Shown here: piece after piece, positions 35,637 through 50,099 of the stretch
How positions within the stretch are numbered: position 1 is the stretch's first letter
How the letters are laid out: the number at the start of each line of letters is the position of its first letter
Assembly (NCBI GenBank): GCA_024362935.1
Contig: JANCRA010000012.1
Coordinates: 5,642,001 to 5,706,000 of the forward strand
DNA: 64,000 nt
Reading direction: 5' to 3'
Source: Setophaga petechia
Lineage: Eukaryota; Chordata; Aves; Passeriformes; Parulidae
Translations under genes and position numbers: made by a program
Notes under the pieces: model-generated
The model's database searches: none
Told to the model about the DNA's origin: nothing
Seen by the model: only the letters and a program-made list of their open reading frames with translations

Positions 35637-38600
35637 TATCATGCACTTTTCTTTTGAAATAAAGACAGAATAGACAGGACCACTCTAAAGAAGTTACATT
35701 TAGTGATGTTCCACAGTAGTTCTAAGAAATCCCCCAAACACTTGCATTTGTTTTTTTACCAACACTGAAATAAAATAAAGAGGTAGTAGACATTTTTTTG
35801 AAAACAAAATATTCTGAACCATTTTCATTCACCAAAGTCACAACTTTTCAATGTTTATGTGATCATTAGAGTTAAATTAAAACATTGAGAAATTTCCAGT
35901 ACAAATTTATATGACAGGAAGGTCATGGTGAAGGAGATGATGCTTTCCTATTGGAAATGAGTTTATGTATATGCTGGCTATTGTATGGACTGTAGTTGTT
36001 TGATTAGAAATAGATTATACTTGATTACACTACTTAGAATGTTCTTACCAAAAATTGCTTCTTTGCAATTTCTAAATGCGTTTGTTTGCATCTAAATTTT
36101 ATTTGTAATAGCTTAAAGAATAACTAAGATTAGATCATATCAAAAGTAAATAGATGATACAGCCTCAATAGTTTTTAAAGGTAATTTATTTGAAAGTTGG
36201 AAGAATGCTTCTTCACACCGCTCAGGTTGTTGAATAATTTTTGATCTTTTGTGAAATCTAGGCACACCATCATAGGAAAATGAAGATATTCTAGTGTGGG
36301 TAATAGACAAATCTACAAAGACATTTACTAATCACCTTCAGTCTTTTGTGATAGTTATTAACAATAAAAATTCATGATTAACAAAATTTTAATTAAATAA
36401 TAGTAAAAGCATTATGAGATGCCTAGCTTACTATTAATGCTATGAGGTTCTATCACAAACATATTTGAACTCCTTTTTCCTGGGATTTATGAACATTTTC
36501 CAAAGCAGCAAGCAGAAGTATTCCTCCTTATTTGATCTGTTTTTGATTAAGAGCCTAATCCCTTTTTAGACAACAAAAAAAGTCTGATTACTTAAGTGAG
36601 TAAAGGATTTTACCCAGAAAGTAAATAACAAACAAATCCGCAGTATCTTAAAATTTCACACCTGAAATGATATTAACTGCTGTCTCATCCCAGTCTTCAG
36701 TATGAAAGTATGCTATTGTTGTTTGATACAACAAACTCCTATTTCAAGCTATTGCCTGTAACACCATTTAGACAATGTATGCTTAAAAAATAAAGACAAA
36801 AAGTTATTAATCTTCTGAAATTACAAACACTAAAGTAAGTAAGTTCAAAGACAGCAATAATGCGAAAACTTAAAGGGCCACGTTCCCTAGAAACACCACT
36901 TTAGGGCAGCTTTCCACAAAAATGAATTCAGCTCAATTCTTTGTATATCATGACTTCTATTGAAACATGACAAGAATGACAAAGAAATAAAAAAACTAAT
37001 GTCTCTAATATCAGACAGACAGCAGTAACAAGGAGATTTTAAACTGTATCTATGCATATATAACAAAGGCTTTAACTTGAGCTTCCATTCTGCAAAACTT
37101 GTGTTTGTCCATCCTGGTAGTTTCACTAATGCCAGTGAGATCACAAACACTTTCAAAACTAGAGACTGGAACCTTGTCTACACCAGAAGACAATTTGGCT
37201 TATAAATACACTTGAATATTGAAAACAATCAAAATTTTAATCATTGTTCCTGTTATAGCACATTTTTACCAATCTAGCACCTGGAAAAAGCAAGAGGCTG
37301 CTCTGACTGGCATAAACTCTATCAGTGAAAACCAGACATGTGCCTACAACCTTGTCTGCAGTGTAAGCTGAAAAACAGAAAGCATGTCCCTAACTCAATT
37401 ATGCTGGAAAATCACTAGTACATTTAGACTTATTTCTACTTGTTTAGCATTACATAAATATTTACAAATGGCAATATATACCCCCAGAGGAGGAAAAAAA
37501 AAAAACCCAAAACCAAAGAGAAAGAGAGAAAATAAAATATTTTTGAATGCAAATTGAAAACTAGAGAATCAGCTGAATAATTCTGGCATGTCACTGTGTC
37601 TAACTATAACACTGAAGAAACTGCTAATAGTTTAAAAACAGACAACTGAGAAGGTAAAGAGCTAGCAGCTCTTTAGTCTGTAGTAGAGGCAGCCTTAGTT
37701 TCAGTGATAACCTAGACTTTCCAGCTTCACAATATAAGATATTTATCTGATTATAGAATTCAGAAAGATAAGAAAAAAAATGAGTTCTTCAAACAGCAAA
37801 GTAAAATTCCTGTGTAAGTAATTCCAACCAGCCCTGAACAGACATATGTACATAGGATATATTTCAAATTTTACTCTGTATCATGACTTTTAAAAAGAAA
37901 ACAAATCTCAGTCTGTTCTAGCCTCCACCAAAAGTGTCCCTCCCTCAATGTGGAATTCCGTCTGAGATGTTATCTGTGAATATCTGAGCTATCTGAGAAT
38001 GAGAAATAATTATTTCTGAATGAATGATTTCCTCTTCCTTCAAAAAAGACTTACTTCTATTGTTCTGGTGGTACTAATAAATGGATAGTGGAATTGGTCC
38101 AGAAAAACTATCCTGCAATTCAAAGCAAATTTAAACATATCATATCACAATGACCTAATGTAAGAGCTCTGGATCTTTATGAAGTATTCCATAATTTACT
38201 ATGTTGATGAAATATTTTATTATAACAAATATTTTACTATAAAATATTCAATATTATTGCTTAAGTGCCTAGGGCTGATGCAGTCAGGAAAGTTTTAAAA
38301 GATTATTTCAAATGTATCTAAGAGTAAAATTAGGAAAATTAAACAAAACCAAACCAAATCAAACCAGTTTTTTCTGTATTAAGAAAGAAAAATGTCCTCG
38401 ATTTTTTTCTGGGCAATTTCTAATAGTTCTTTGCTCCTCAACTGGCAGCTGATACTGGGTTCAGATTTTATAACTCTCTGAGATGTTCTACAGGGGGGAA
38501 AAAACAAATAAGCAAACAAAGAAACAAAAAATAATCTACAAAAAATATTTAGCAAATTTAAGGGTTTGCCAGCTAAATTCTCTAAATTTACCAAACATGC

Positions 38601-41600
38601 TTCCTTTCCTTCATGATCTCCCTACTATTAATGATCTCTGAGTAGAGGTCTTTTATGACACTGGACAACACCTTCATTACAAAGGAGAATTTTCCTCACA
38701 GTTTGCTGTTATTATTGAAATCTAAAAGAGAGAAAACTGGCACAAGGCAGTGGAATAAATCAGCACAGGAAGGACTGAGATGGGTAACATGAAACAAAAG
38801 CAGGATTTTGCCTTATTAAACTCAAGAACCCTTCTGCTGGCAGATGTTCTGAAACAACAGAAAAATGAGTCATGTATTTCTAGGGGCTGATACAAATAAT
38901 CTAAGATTGTCACCAGTCACTTTGTATCAATTAATACTTTGCAATATCTAGGAAACTTGTAGCGCTAGCCGGAAAATTATCCAGTACCTTTTTTTACTGC
39001 CCTTGCCTTGAGGGTGCTCTTCTCTCACCCAACCCACCTGAAATCCCTTGCTTTTCATCAAATCTTTAATACAGAAAAAGTGTGGCATAGAACCCATGGA
39101 TTCTTCCATAATCTTTAACTCATGTGAAGACCACATTCTTTTTATAGACTATGCCTTTTATAGAGAGAAGGGAAGAGCTTTGTGGGAAAGGTAATGCGTA
39201 GTGGCAGCCATCATCACTTACAGGATGTACTTATTACCTTTCTTGACATTAGAATATTTGATTCATAACCCTGGCATTTCATATTGCTTTAGGATTTCTG
39301 AAAATCATTAATGAAAACAAGATCTGGGCATTTTTAGTGGCTTACTTTCATTCAAAACAGAAGGGCTTCAGATAACTTCTGTACTCATGCATTCTGAGAT
39401 GCATGATGGGTTTGGGAACTCCACAAACTCCTTTAGTTAGTGTCAAAGCATAACAGTTATGAAAATTATTTTAAAGCTTTGCTTTTGGTCTTTGAAAGAA
39501 TCTTTATAAAGTAAGCACATTAACTACTACTAACTACCAAAAATACTGATATTTAAAAAATTGTTATTATACGTCTTAGTAACTAGAAATAATAATCTAT
39601 TGTTTTTCTCCAGGTTTGCACGGAATCCTAAATGTGACTTTCATCTTAATTAAACTGATCTATCTGTGGCTTTCACTCAAAGTATAAACTATAACCTGAT
39701 TTTGGTCTAGTTTAAAAATACATTAATTCATCCCAAAATAAGACATGCTTTTCACATCAGCAAAACATCAGTTGTGGACAATGATGCTTAGAAGTGATGG
39801 AAAGATCTGCCTGAGTGAGTATGCATGCCAGTGGACTCAGGCAGGACGTCCCTAATACCTTGGGAAGGCACATCAACATCATGCCTGTAATATGAACATC
39901 CCTTCACAATGAATTAGCAGCCACAACAAGGCAGCAGCTCACCTCCAAGTACACACCCCAGCAAGGCTTCCTCCACAGCTGGTGGCCAAGTGGCCATGGG
40001 CAGTCGAAGCCAGGAAATCAGCGGTTATAACAGATCAAAATGAGTAGGGCATCAAGGAAAATAATCACAGCCTTAGACCATTACAAAATAAGAGCAAATT
40101 TGATGGGACAGCCATTTTTTCTCACCATGCCATTCAAAAATAAGAGAAGTGAAAAATTAAAAATAGGGGCAAGCTTTGGATACGGTGCAGAGGACTTGGG
40201 GAGAGTCATCAGAGAAGAAGGGGGAGAGAAGCAAGAAGTGCCAAGGAAATAAGAGAGGAATAAGAGCTGTGGCTGGGGAGTGACCAAGTAGACATCATTC
40301 AAATTCCTGTATGGGTTACTAAAGGGAGTGAGAACAACTTCTCTCTACACCAGAGGTTCATTATAAGAGAATACAGGGAAGAGAACAGAGGGCACCATGC
40401 ACCCTCTTTGTAACACATAGCACCTTACCATTACAGATGGGGGTGTACTCTGGGAGCATTCAAAGAAGCAGTAACGATCTACTCTTATTTAAATTGTTCT
40501 AGACTTGTCCTATGGGAGTTGTAGTAAAACTAAACTGCTTCTTTTGCATAAAAAAGTAAAGAGCAAGTGAAAGTTTTGACTTATGTTAAGTAAATAATTT
40601 CAGTAAGAGGAAAGCTCTCTTCTATAACCCTTGAAATTTTTTTGCAGAAAAAGAAGTGGTTTGCTTTCAAAACTACTGGTTATTGGGTAAATTGACAACT
40701 TAGTCTTTGACTAGATATGAATATACAAATAAACCCATCAAACATGGTAGATTTTGCTCACTGTAAATCAAGGTTCATATCCATTCACATTCAGTAAGAC
40801 AGAGTATCTTTATATTTACATGTAAACATGGAGGGATACTAACTCTGCCCTAGATTCTGAATTTTAACACGTATGAAATTTGATCCATAATCATTGCAAC
40901 TAACCAAAAGATATGCTGAGGTTTTTGAACACTCCAATCAGGTGAATAATTCTTCCTTATATTCATCTGAATTGGAAGGGTTTGTCCATCCTCTCAGGGA
41001 CATGAGACATTTTAATGAATGAAATCAGATGACGTAGCTATTGTGAACTATGACTATTGGTACACAATTTCAGCGGCATAGAAAACCAGAGCATTTACTG
41101 TGAATCCTAACAGTGTCACAATGTGGCAATGAAACAGCCCAGTAAGACTTTGCCGCTGTGAAAAAAGAAGGCAAGACTAACCCTACACTGAGGTGAGTAT
41201 GGAGTCTTTTGCCAATTTGCACTTTGTTTCATAATGAACACAATCCCATTATTATCACCTCAGACCTTGACCAACACCAGACAGCAATTGCCATTAGTAA
41301 CAGTAGTCCTTACCTATCATCCACTGATGATAATTCTCATCAGTGAAGAAGATACAATTCACTCCAGCAGGGAAATGAGAATTCCCTCCTTTCACCAGGC
41401 TTGGGGCAACCGTTCAGCTCCCACCAAGCAACACTGCCACAAAGATTTTTTGTTTTATCTGATGTTAAATTTCTCCATGCCATTTTGCAAACGACTTCTT
41501 AACTGATGATGTTAATTTTGTTTTCAAACCATGCTAGTTTTCTAATTCCTAGATTAAAATGGTCATTTAGAGTCAGTATCACTTTGCCTGAAAACACCTA

Positions 41601-42584
41601 GAAAGGTCATGTATTAATTAGGCCATGTTTAAAGAAACAATTTAAAGTAAAAGTAGACTTATTTAGATAGGCCTATTTTGAGTCTTTTGCCATAAAATAC
41701 CATGTGCTAGTCAGGATGCATTCAAAAATGAAATAATTATGTGTGACCAAACAAGAGTGTCTTTAAACATTAAAGAAAGGAAATGCACTGTATACAGCTC
41801 TAGATATAGCCCACTTATAACCTTTTTTTTTAAGGCAAATTGAATTACTTTATATGCCCTGATATAAATTGTCAGTACAAGACATTAATATCTACAAACT
41901 CCCTGTAAGAGATAAAAATGCTCTGTAATTTGTGTGCCATCTGATATAAGTTTGCATGAATACATACTTAAGGTAGAGCAGCTTATCTGGCAATAGTTTT
42001 TTGGTATTATTTTATGTGGAGCAAAGTTCAATAATGTTTCATATTATTAAAAAATATATATTTTCAAGCTAGGGTTTATCAGGTTCTCTTTACCCTGATA
42101 TGAAAGAAACCTTGACACAATACAAGTCCAGATTAGAAATATTTTAAAATAAATCAGTCTCTAATTAATTCAAAGAGCTCATTTAAACAGGCATGTGAAA
42201 TTCAATTTTTTGCTTATACCAAACTGGTTGCTTCTTATTTCTTTTTAAATCATGTATATGCAAATATTGATTATTTTCATTTTTTATTGTTGTTTTATAA
42301 AACATTTTAGGGGGAAAAATCTTGGAGGATATTTCCATTGGCAGCCTTTACAATAAGAATTCCATATACAAGTGACTGCTTTTGAAAATGTACTGGTTGA
42401 CTGCACAAGAAAATTCTTGCTTTCTCATGACAAGTATATTGCTAAGTCAGGAAAATCAGTTCAGTAAACATACAAAGTTTTTATATTACACATCTTAAAA
42501 CTGAGTCAAATACTGAGCCAAAGAATGCTCCTGACAAAAGGAAGCACATATTGTTGCTGCTTGAGGTATTTGAAATATAAATAG

Positions 42585-42700
42585 GAGTGGCACTTAGGGG
42601 CATGATTTAGTGGTGGACTTGGAAGTGCTTAGCTAATGGTTGGACTTGATGATCTTAAAGGTCTCTTCCAACAAACTTGATCCTATGATTTTGATTCTAT
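42585..42700 (+). mobile_element. CR1 LINE 3' end
   Basis: GATTTAGTGGTGGACTTGG, AATGGTTGGACTTGATGATC, TTAAAGGTCTCTTCCAAC and a decayed ATCCTATGATTTTGATTCTA tail match the avian CR1 3' untranslated region nearly word for word. The copy is strongly 5'-truncated, so only about the last 110 bases remain. Confidence 0.92.
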
Positions 42701-45700
42701 AAACTACTCCTGTGTGAATTAGATTCTTTACCCAACAAAAGAGATGTGGCCACTGACAAAATACTTTATAACATTTACTAATGCATTTGAACATTTATCT
42801 GGATGCAAGAGGGTAATTTTGTTATCAGCTTAATCCTATGCTAAAAATCCCTTGCATCCCTCTGTGCTAAAACTGCATAGCCAGCCTTTGCCTCTCTGCT
42901 GAAACAGCCAAAAGTTCAAATTTGCATTATCAAAAATGGTGTCTTACAGTGTGTTCTGATGAAAGATCCAGTGTCCCCAGTATAATCAGTGGAAATGTAA
43001 TAAGTACAACCAGATAGTTCAAGGCAGTTCAGCTCACCCTGAAGTAGACAGTTAACACTGGGTGAAAGTTTGTCCTTGTACTCACATGACTAGAGTGAGG
43101 TTTGCTTCACTTTTCACATAAAAACATCCTGCAAATTCTGAAATAGCACACGGAATTCTGCCTGCCCTCCCTCTGACCCTCTCAAAGGGCAAAAGTCTTG
43201 CACATTTTATCTCATATCAGCCACAGGAATATTTGAACATTTGAGTATCATGGCAATAAATGCCCATGACTGGATAACTAAGTCAAACGCTAGATATCCA
43301 TCAATAATAACTGGAAGTTAGACACTTGCTGACATGCAGATACTTGTATTAAAATACTTTAGTACAGATATTTTTCAAGTGAGAGCTGGGACCTACTCTT
43401 GTTTTCTCTAGCCATTGAACTGACCTTTCATTCTTTCATATTATGTGGGCGCATTTTGAGATTTATACATGATAAATTGGATTTGAACAGAAGCTGATAA
43501 CTTACAAAAAGCTCCAGGAGTGGTAAAAATCTTTTAAAGTCAGAAACTTTAAGAACTATGTTGCTTTCTAAAACCATTGAAGGATCTTTTTCAAGAGTAA
43601 TCAAATTATATAGAAATCCATGGAAACAGCAAGCATAAAACACAAACCAACACCAGATAGAAAAAACACATGGAAGGACAATATAACTTCAAATATTCTG
43701 AACCCATCAACAGAAATACACTTCACTGTCATATGAAATAAAATCCAGGTTCATACTTACCAAAACCAAATTTCCTGCTGAAATGGGATGGTGATAACAT
43801 AATTTCTGACAAGAAACAAAACAAAAGCTGTCTTCCTGAGAGGTTTTTCTAACTGAATGCTAGGCCTGTGACATAGGGAAAGTATAAAAATAAACTCATA
43901 TCTTGAAATAATGCAATAAAGTTGGACAGTGAGGGGTAGAAGGGATGTATTCATTACAAGTATTTCTACATGATATTTGAAAACTAGAGAGCACTGGTAT
44001 TTTCCCTTTTTTTTTTTCTTTAAATCTTCAGCACTGCATGCTGAAAGTGACCTACATCAGTCTCTATACAGTACATCAAATAACCCATTACTTAACAAAT
44101 CAGTGAAGCACCTCTACTAAATGAAAGGGACCTATAGCTTTAATCCCACTTCGATTAACTTTGTTCTTCTCAGAAGGCAGACCTTAATTTATATCAATTT
44201 GCAGTAATCTTTACAAGAAAATTCTACTTCACTTACACATGCTGTTTGACAGAAAAATGAATTTCTCAGGCCTGTGGATACCCTATGATGGTTCCAATAA
44301 AAATTGCCCCTAGTAACAATGAAAAAGCTGAACACTTTCTGTCTGCTTAAGTGATTTCTTTGGTTAGACAGATGATGAGGTTTAATGATGTATGTTGTGA
44401 ATTCTCTCCACTAACAAATACAAGTAGCACTTTGATCAGCAGAAAGACCTCAAGGACATTTGGTACAGTCATTTAAAGCTTCCTGTACATCTCTGTAGAA
44501 AGGCATTTTGTTACTCTATTCAGTTATACTATTACATGTCTTTGTAAAATAAGTTAAGTATTTATAAAGGTCCTCAAAACAGGTATTATTACCAATGGGG
44601 AAATAAAGAAAAGAAATCTTTCAGGATAATGTTTTGCAAGTGAAACAAACTAAAGGTAATCTCTTAATTGCATGATTAGGCATTATACATACTTTAGGTG
44701 CCCCAATTCTTTGAGAACCCACACTTCTCAAGATAATTGATTATTTTTCACAAGTCTTGTATCTATATGAGTGCAATTTTTCAGGATCTTGAAAGACCAG
44801 GTCTGCAAAGACAGTCAAATATGTATATCTTATGCATTTCCTTAAGTATAGAGGGATTTAGAAACTGAACAGAAATAGAAGGTATCATTTATGTGTACAT
44901 TTACTTTTGCAAAGTCTAAATCCATAACAAGAAGATGCCAATTGGATGCTCAGAAGTCCTGTTATATTATTGCCTAACCCCTTAATGATCTGAAGCCACA
45001 GAGAAGTCACATTTTCGCTGAATAACAAACATGCAACAAATTCTTGATATGCCAAAAATGTCTGGTGCTCAGATGCCAGGAGATCAGCCAGTTCATTTCT
45101 TTTGCATCCCAAAAGTTATCACACTCAAGGAAGTATATGTAAAAATAGATGCTGGAATAGTTTTGGCAGCAGGAGCAGACTACCTGTGAACTTGTTTGTT
45201 AGCACATACACAACAGCCAATGACTCCGCAAGAGGGAGTCAAAAAAAGAAGTAGGATGCCTGTTTTCAGATTTATATGCTAACATGAAGCAGAGCCTGAA
45301 TCTAGACTGTGAATGCCTTAGCATTGAAGCTGTAAGACATGCATCATCTCTTCAGTTTTCTTTATTCAAATTACTATTAAAAAACCTATCACCAAGTGGA
45401 ATATCATCTGCAGCAGAAAGGACTGGGACAGCCTTTCACCAAAACAAATGCTTTCTGAAAACTGAGAAAACTGAGGCTCAGATTTTCAGGTTTGAAATGT
45501 TGCTTCACCTCTAGCAGAACAGTAGTACAAAACGTGTTCAGCCATCAGTGAGATGCCAAAGCAACCACAGGGCTGCAATATATTATGCAGGTGAGGGATT
45601 GGTTGCTTATATTTAAGTTATCAGGGCTAATGATTGGGTGGTCTTAAAAAACAACAGACATCAATGATCCCAACAAGTATGAACAGAACTAGACACCTCA

Positions 45701-48625
45701 CAACAACCTGTGTTTAGGCAGAGTTAGATTTGACCTTAATCTCCAGACTAAATTTTGACATCTGAGTCCATACTCCTGCTCAGTAGGTCACTCACAGGTA
45801 TATAGTGCTTTCTGAAGTGCCATGAGGTTCCCTAACCTACAGCAGGTGATTCAAAAAGGCAAGTTTTCTGTCAAAACTGCAGGCCTCAGGTTGATGCTTT
45901 TGACATTACAGAGCAACTCAGGTGTGTTAGGTGGCTATTGAGAGATAACCAAGTAGAACTTTCTGTCCAAGCAATACAAAGAGTTTAGGGAGTTATTCAC
46001 CTGACCAAATAAAAGCATTTATTTTATGTGGAATGGTTCTCTAGGTTTTCTTGACTACAGAATAGGCATTAAGATGCCAATCTAGGTTCTGAAGCAGATT
46101 ATCCATGATTTTTTATCTACCTCACCACAAAATGGTTGCCAAAAAAAAATCAAATAAATGAAATTGTTTCACAAAGCTGGAAACCCTCACTTCTGGTTTG
46201 CAATTCTGTGGTTGACACAAAATTTTAGAGACATTAGTGAAAGTAATAGTAGGGAAGGGTTTCCTGAATGGTCTTTCTCACAAACAGTTAAGCAAAAGAT
46301 ACTCTCAAGTCAGCCTAGAATTTAGGATTTCTAACCAAAGAAAGAGATGCCAATCCTGAAATTCTTTTTTATATCATTTTAGATTATTTCCCACTGTGTC
46401 ACACTGTGAACAGATGAATAATTAATGTGGCAGCAACAAATCCAAACATATGGATTTGTATGTTTTGTGTTGGTCTTTGTTAAAAGGATAACATTCTGTA
46501 CAAACACAAACAAACCCTGTTGCCCTTCATTCTTCCCTCCCTCTGGGATTAGCATTGTACCAAGAGTAAAGGCAGACAGTTTACAAAGCCTTTCACTGTT
46601 TAAATACATAGATGCCTAAGTAAATGCTATAATTTTGCAGTAAAGTTTTATTTATACATAATCTTTTATTGATTTGTAGTCAATTAATAAATCAGTGGGT
46701 ATCTGACCTAAGTTTGGATAAAACATTGCTAGCACAAATATGGATTTTGATGTGGATGTAGCTTTTTTGGTTGATTCGTTGTGGTTTTTTTTTTTTTTTT
46801 TTTAATCCCTCTATTTCAAATATAGTTCAAGAAGAGACATCCAACTGAGTCTATATCAGTTCAAGAAAGGGCAATTCATTGTATTCCTAATTTGTTGTTC
46901 AAGTTATTATTAGTTCAACTTTTAGATAATTTTTGTAAGAAAGACAGTAGGTATCATAATGCTCATACTAAAGTGATGATATTTTATCAAGGCAATTTAA
47001 GTCAAGAGTACAAATTGGCTTGGATGATACTTAGGATCCAGGAGGAAGTAATTTTTAAACTGAAAAAGAAAAAAATGAGCAATCATAAACAAACAAAAAG
47101 ACAAGAAAGTAGCAGTTCATGAGCACTGTTTTCATGTGTGAAGGCCACTCAGGGGCTCAAATATATTTGTAGTTAAAATAGAGATGCACCAAAGCAAATT
47201 ACAGCTTTCCTGAGGACAAAAGGAGGGGGTGGAGGGACTACCATGTGTTTAAAATTAGAAACTCTTCTCAAAGCTGATGATTACAGTTAAATATAAATGA
47301 GGGAATCCAGCCCATGAGTGTCAAACAGAAACAGCTTCATAGCCCTAAGGGCCTTTCTAAAAACCATCTGAGTTCTAGTCTGCTACAAGAAAGGTGATCA
47401 GTCACGCATTCCACACTCATACTGGGGAGAAAATACTTAATAAGAGTCGTAAGATATTTGACCCAAAAGATTTGATCTAATATTCTTTATATAATATAAA
47501 ATTATCTTGCATGACTTCATCAGAAGTCCCTGAGGAGGTATTGCATAGTCACTGCAACTCTGTTTTGTTAACTGCCCATTTTTTCCTCAAATGAACCTTG
47601 TTGAAGATGCCTACTTATTTCAGCTTTCAGAAGGTCATTTCTGATTTTTGAAATCAGGGAAAAAATGCAAAAAATACTGATATACTTTGTCTATAATTTA
47701 CTCATTTCCCTGTTCACTAGTTCTTTTTCTTCCCTTCACTCTCCCTTTTTTCCCTTTAGGCCCATACTCATTTTGTGCATGGATGCCTGAGGTGAAAAAA
47801 TCCCAACTCATAGATGCTTTTTCTCTTTTAACAAGTTAATGAAGAAATAATAGTCCAGGATGAAACTACATTGGAAACACAAAGTCTATTTCTTAATCTG
47901 ACAGATACAATCAGACTGTCTTCTAATCAACAGCAAGATATCTAGCTAGAAACTCTTCAAATGATATTTCTTTTATTCAATGGACAGTCATTCAATCAAT
48001 ATAAAATGCATCTCAGATGAGAAGGGAACAAAAACTATTTATCAATCTTAAGTGATCTGAAAAAAGCAGAGCAAACAACAAAAAAAATGTCAGGAAGTAT
48101 ATAGGCTTGTTTCTCTGCTTGTTTGCATGTTTTTCCTCTGGTGATATATTTTCCAGTAAAAATGAGTTCATGACCAGTGCCTGAGATTCAAATTTATTCT
48201 TTGAAAACCCTACAAGAAACTACAAGTTATTCCTCTTGCAACTAAAACATCTGTACTGCCATGAATTTATTCCATATTGCACTCTTAATTAACTCATATG
48301 TGCATAAAATTTGAAGATGAAAAATGTATTTCCTAATACAAGCAGGGATTGTTTTCAATGTCAGATAGCATTTATTTTTCTCTCAGATATGTTACAGTAC
48401 ATAAAAAATCTGAAGGCTGCCTGAAAGGCTACATGTACTAAAACCAAGTGTTTCTACAAGTAAGATTTAAAGTAATGAACTAATAATAAAATCTCTGTTT
48501 TGCAATTATTTACATACAATAATTCTTCCTGCAAGTGACAACTAAACAATGGCTAAAAAAACAACAGTAGATATTCCCTCCTTCTACCAACTCTGCCAGC
48601 ACATGATGTGTGGAATTTTTTATGT
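42701..48625 (-). other. TAFA5 intron, AT-rich
   Basis: No supported feature apart from a T19 run at 46785-46803. A stretch near 44580-44600 (GTATTATTACCAATGGGGAA) hints at a decayed MIR but is too short to call. Confidence 0.5.
46785..46803. repeat. T19 homopolymer run
   Basis: An uninterrupted run after GTGG. It could be a reverse-strand poly(A), but no retroposed sequence is recognisable beside it. Confidence 0.9.
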
Positions 48626-48704
48626 GTTTTTGGTTGGTTGGTTAGTTGGTTTTGGTTGGTTTGGTTTTGGTAGGTAGGTTGGTTGGCTTTTTTTTTTTTT
48701 TTTT
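48626..48704. repeat. (GGTT)n tract ending in a T run
   Basis: Irregular repeats of GGTT, GGTTTT and GGTA over about 60 bases, then about 17 T. On the complementary strand this is AACC repeats after poly(A). Confidence 0.9.
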
Positions 48705-49230
48705 CCTAAAGATTGTACACTTAGGAAAGCAGGAAAATCTTTTATATGATATACCATGAGGTTGCTGAAAGACAAGAAACTGAGAAGGGCTTTTTTTCCC
48801 TCAGATCTTCTGTAGTCACTAATAGCATAGTTGATCTTTAGGTACTTATTTTTCCGGCAGAAGTGATTTTTTTTTAAGTTACTGCTGACCATTTAAAATT
48901 GCTAAAAGCTTTCCCCTTGTTTCCAGATTTTAATGTTTTTTTAAAAATTCATCTTCAGTTTAAACTGTCAGAGCTCATTCTCAGCCCAAAAGTAATTAAA
49001 AAAAACCCAGAAAAGTCTTCCTCACTAATATGACATTACAAGAGACAGTGATTGGGAGGGGTGAAAACATAATTAGCAGAGTTTTATAATGAATATACCA
49101 CATCACATTTTGTGCAAATTGCTCTATACTATACAGCATCTCCCTCAAGCCCTCAGTATCAAGCTGGCTAATCAGAGACTTTATCCTGATTTAAAAATGT
49201 ATATACAGAGTGTGTACTCTTTCTTTCCAG

Positions 49231-49358
49231 AAAAAACAAAACAAAACAACAACAAAAAAAAAACTCCCAACAAAACAACAACAAAAATAAACCAAAAAAA
49301 AAAAAAAGAAAACAAACCAAAAAAAACCCAAACAACCCCCCCCAAAATAGCAAAAAAA
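49231..49358. repeat. A-rich (CAAA)n low-complexity tract
   Basis: About 130 bases almost entirely A and C, with many A runs and one C run of nine near 49336. Apparent open frames on both strands here are low-complexity artefacts. Confidence 0.92.
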
Positions 49359-49949
49359 TCCCCAGCTTGTTATAAGTAAGAGTCATCAACTTGATACTCT
49401 GCTTGGCTGACAGGAGAAGAACTTATTTCACCCATCAGTAGAGACTAGAATTCAGGAAATAGAAAAATACAATGCAAAAACTAAAACAGACAGTGACTGA
49501 AATTTCACATCTGGACATGCTCTGCGATGATCTGCTAAGATTTTGGCAGAGCATAATGAAGAACCATCTTCTTTGTGACCTCACTGAACACTTTCTGTGC
49601 CCAGTTTGGCAGGCACATCTGCTCCTGAAACAATTTGCATGAGGCAAATTTTAATTGACTCACTGAAACACAGAGCCATGATTTGCAAAAAAGAAATACA
49701 CCAACACCTCTTTTGCATCAGATACAGGGAAAAATGCAACAGAGAAAATAACAATGAGTCATCAAGTAATGTTAAAGTATTTTCATGCTTTGTTGTTTTA
49801 CATACTTATTCTCTTTCTATTTCTAAATTATTCTTTTTTTTTCTTTTTTTCTATCTGGAATAATATTTTCATTACAGCATACATAGATATGCATCTTACC
49901 CTATTAACCTGCTCTGAATGGGACTTCATTGCAGTCTTCAACATCCTCA
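49359..49949 (-). other. AT-rich intron before the tandem CR1 pieces
   Basis: No recognisable exon or repeat apart from T runs near 49835. Confidence 0.45.
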
Positions 49950-50085
49950 TGAAGGGAAGTGGAAGGGCAAGTAGCAATGTTTTCACTTTTGTGATCAGTG
50001 AAAGGACCCAAGGAAAAAGCATGAAACTAAACCTTGGGTGGTGGTTTTGGTTAGATAACAGGAGAAAGTTTTTCATCTTATCTGG
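49950..50085 (+). mobile_element. CR1 LINE fragment A (C-terminal end of ORF2)
   Basis: The translation runs VFTFVISERTQGKSMKLN and then WFWLDNRRKFF. It parallels the conserved end of CR1 ORF2 ('SDRTRGNGLKLRQG', 'FRLDIRKNFF'). This part normally lies downstream of what follows in fragment B, so it belongs to a separate copy. Confidence 0.8.
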
Positions 50086-50099
50086 TAGTTCCATTGTCC

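Larger units (their letters stand above)
31166..42584 (-). other. TAFA5 intron, long featureless stretch
   Basis: More than 11 kb of AT-rich sequence without a recognisable exon, transposon or RNA gene. It contains a small 18-bp tandem duplication at 34.03 kb and an A-rich tract at 35.59 kb. Open frames such as 32775-33098 show no domain. Confidence 0.5.

Noticed and set aside
44570..44660. Possible decayed MIR (GTATTATTACCAATGGGGAA)
   Set aside because: Only about 20 bases resemble the MIR tail, and AT-rich DNA produces this easily.
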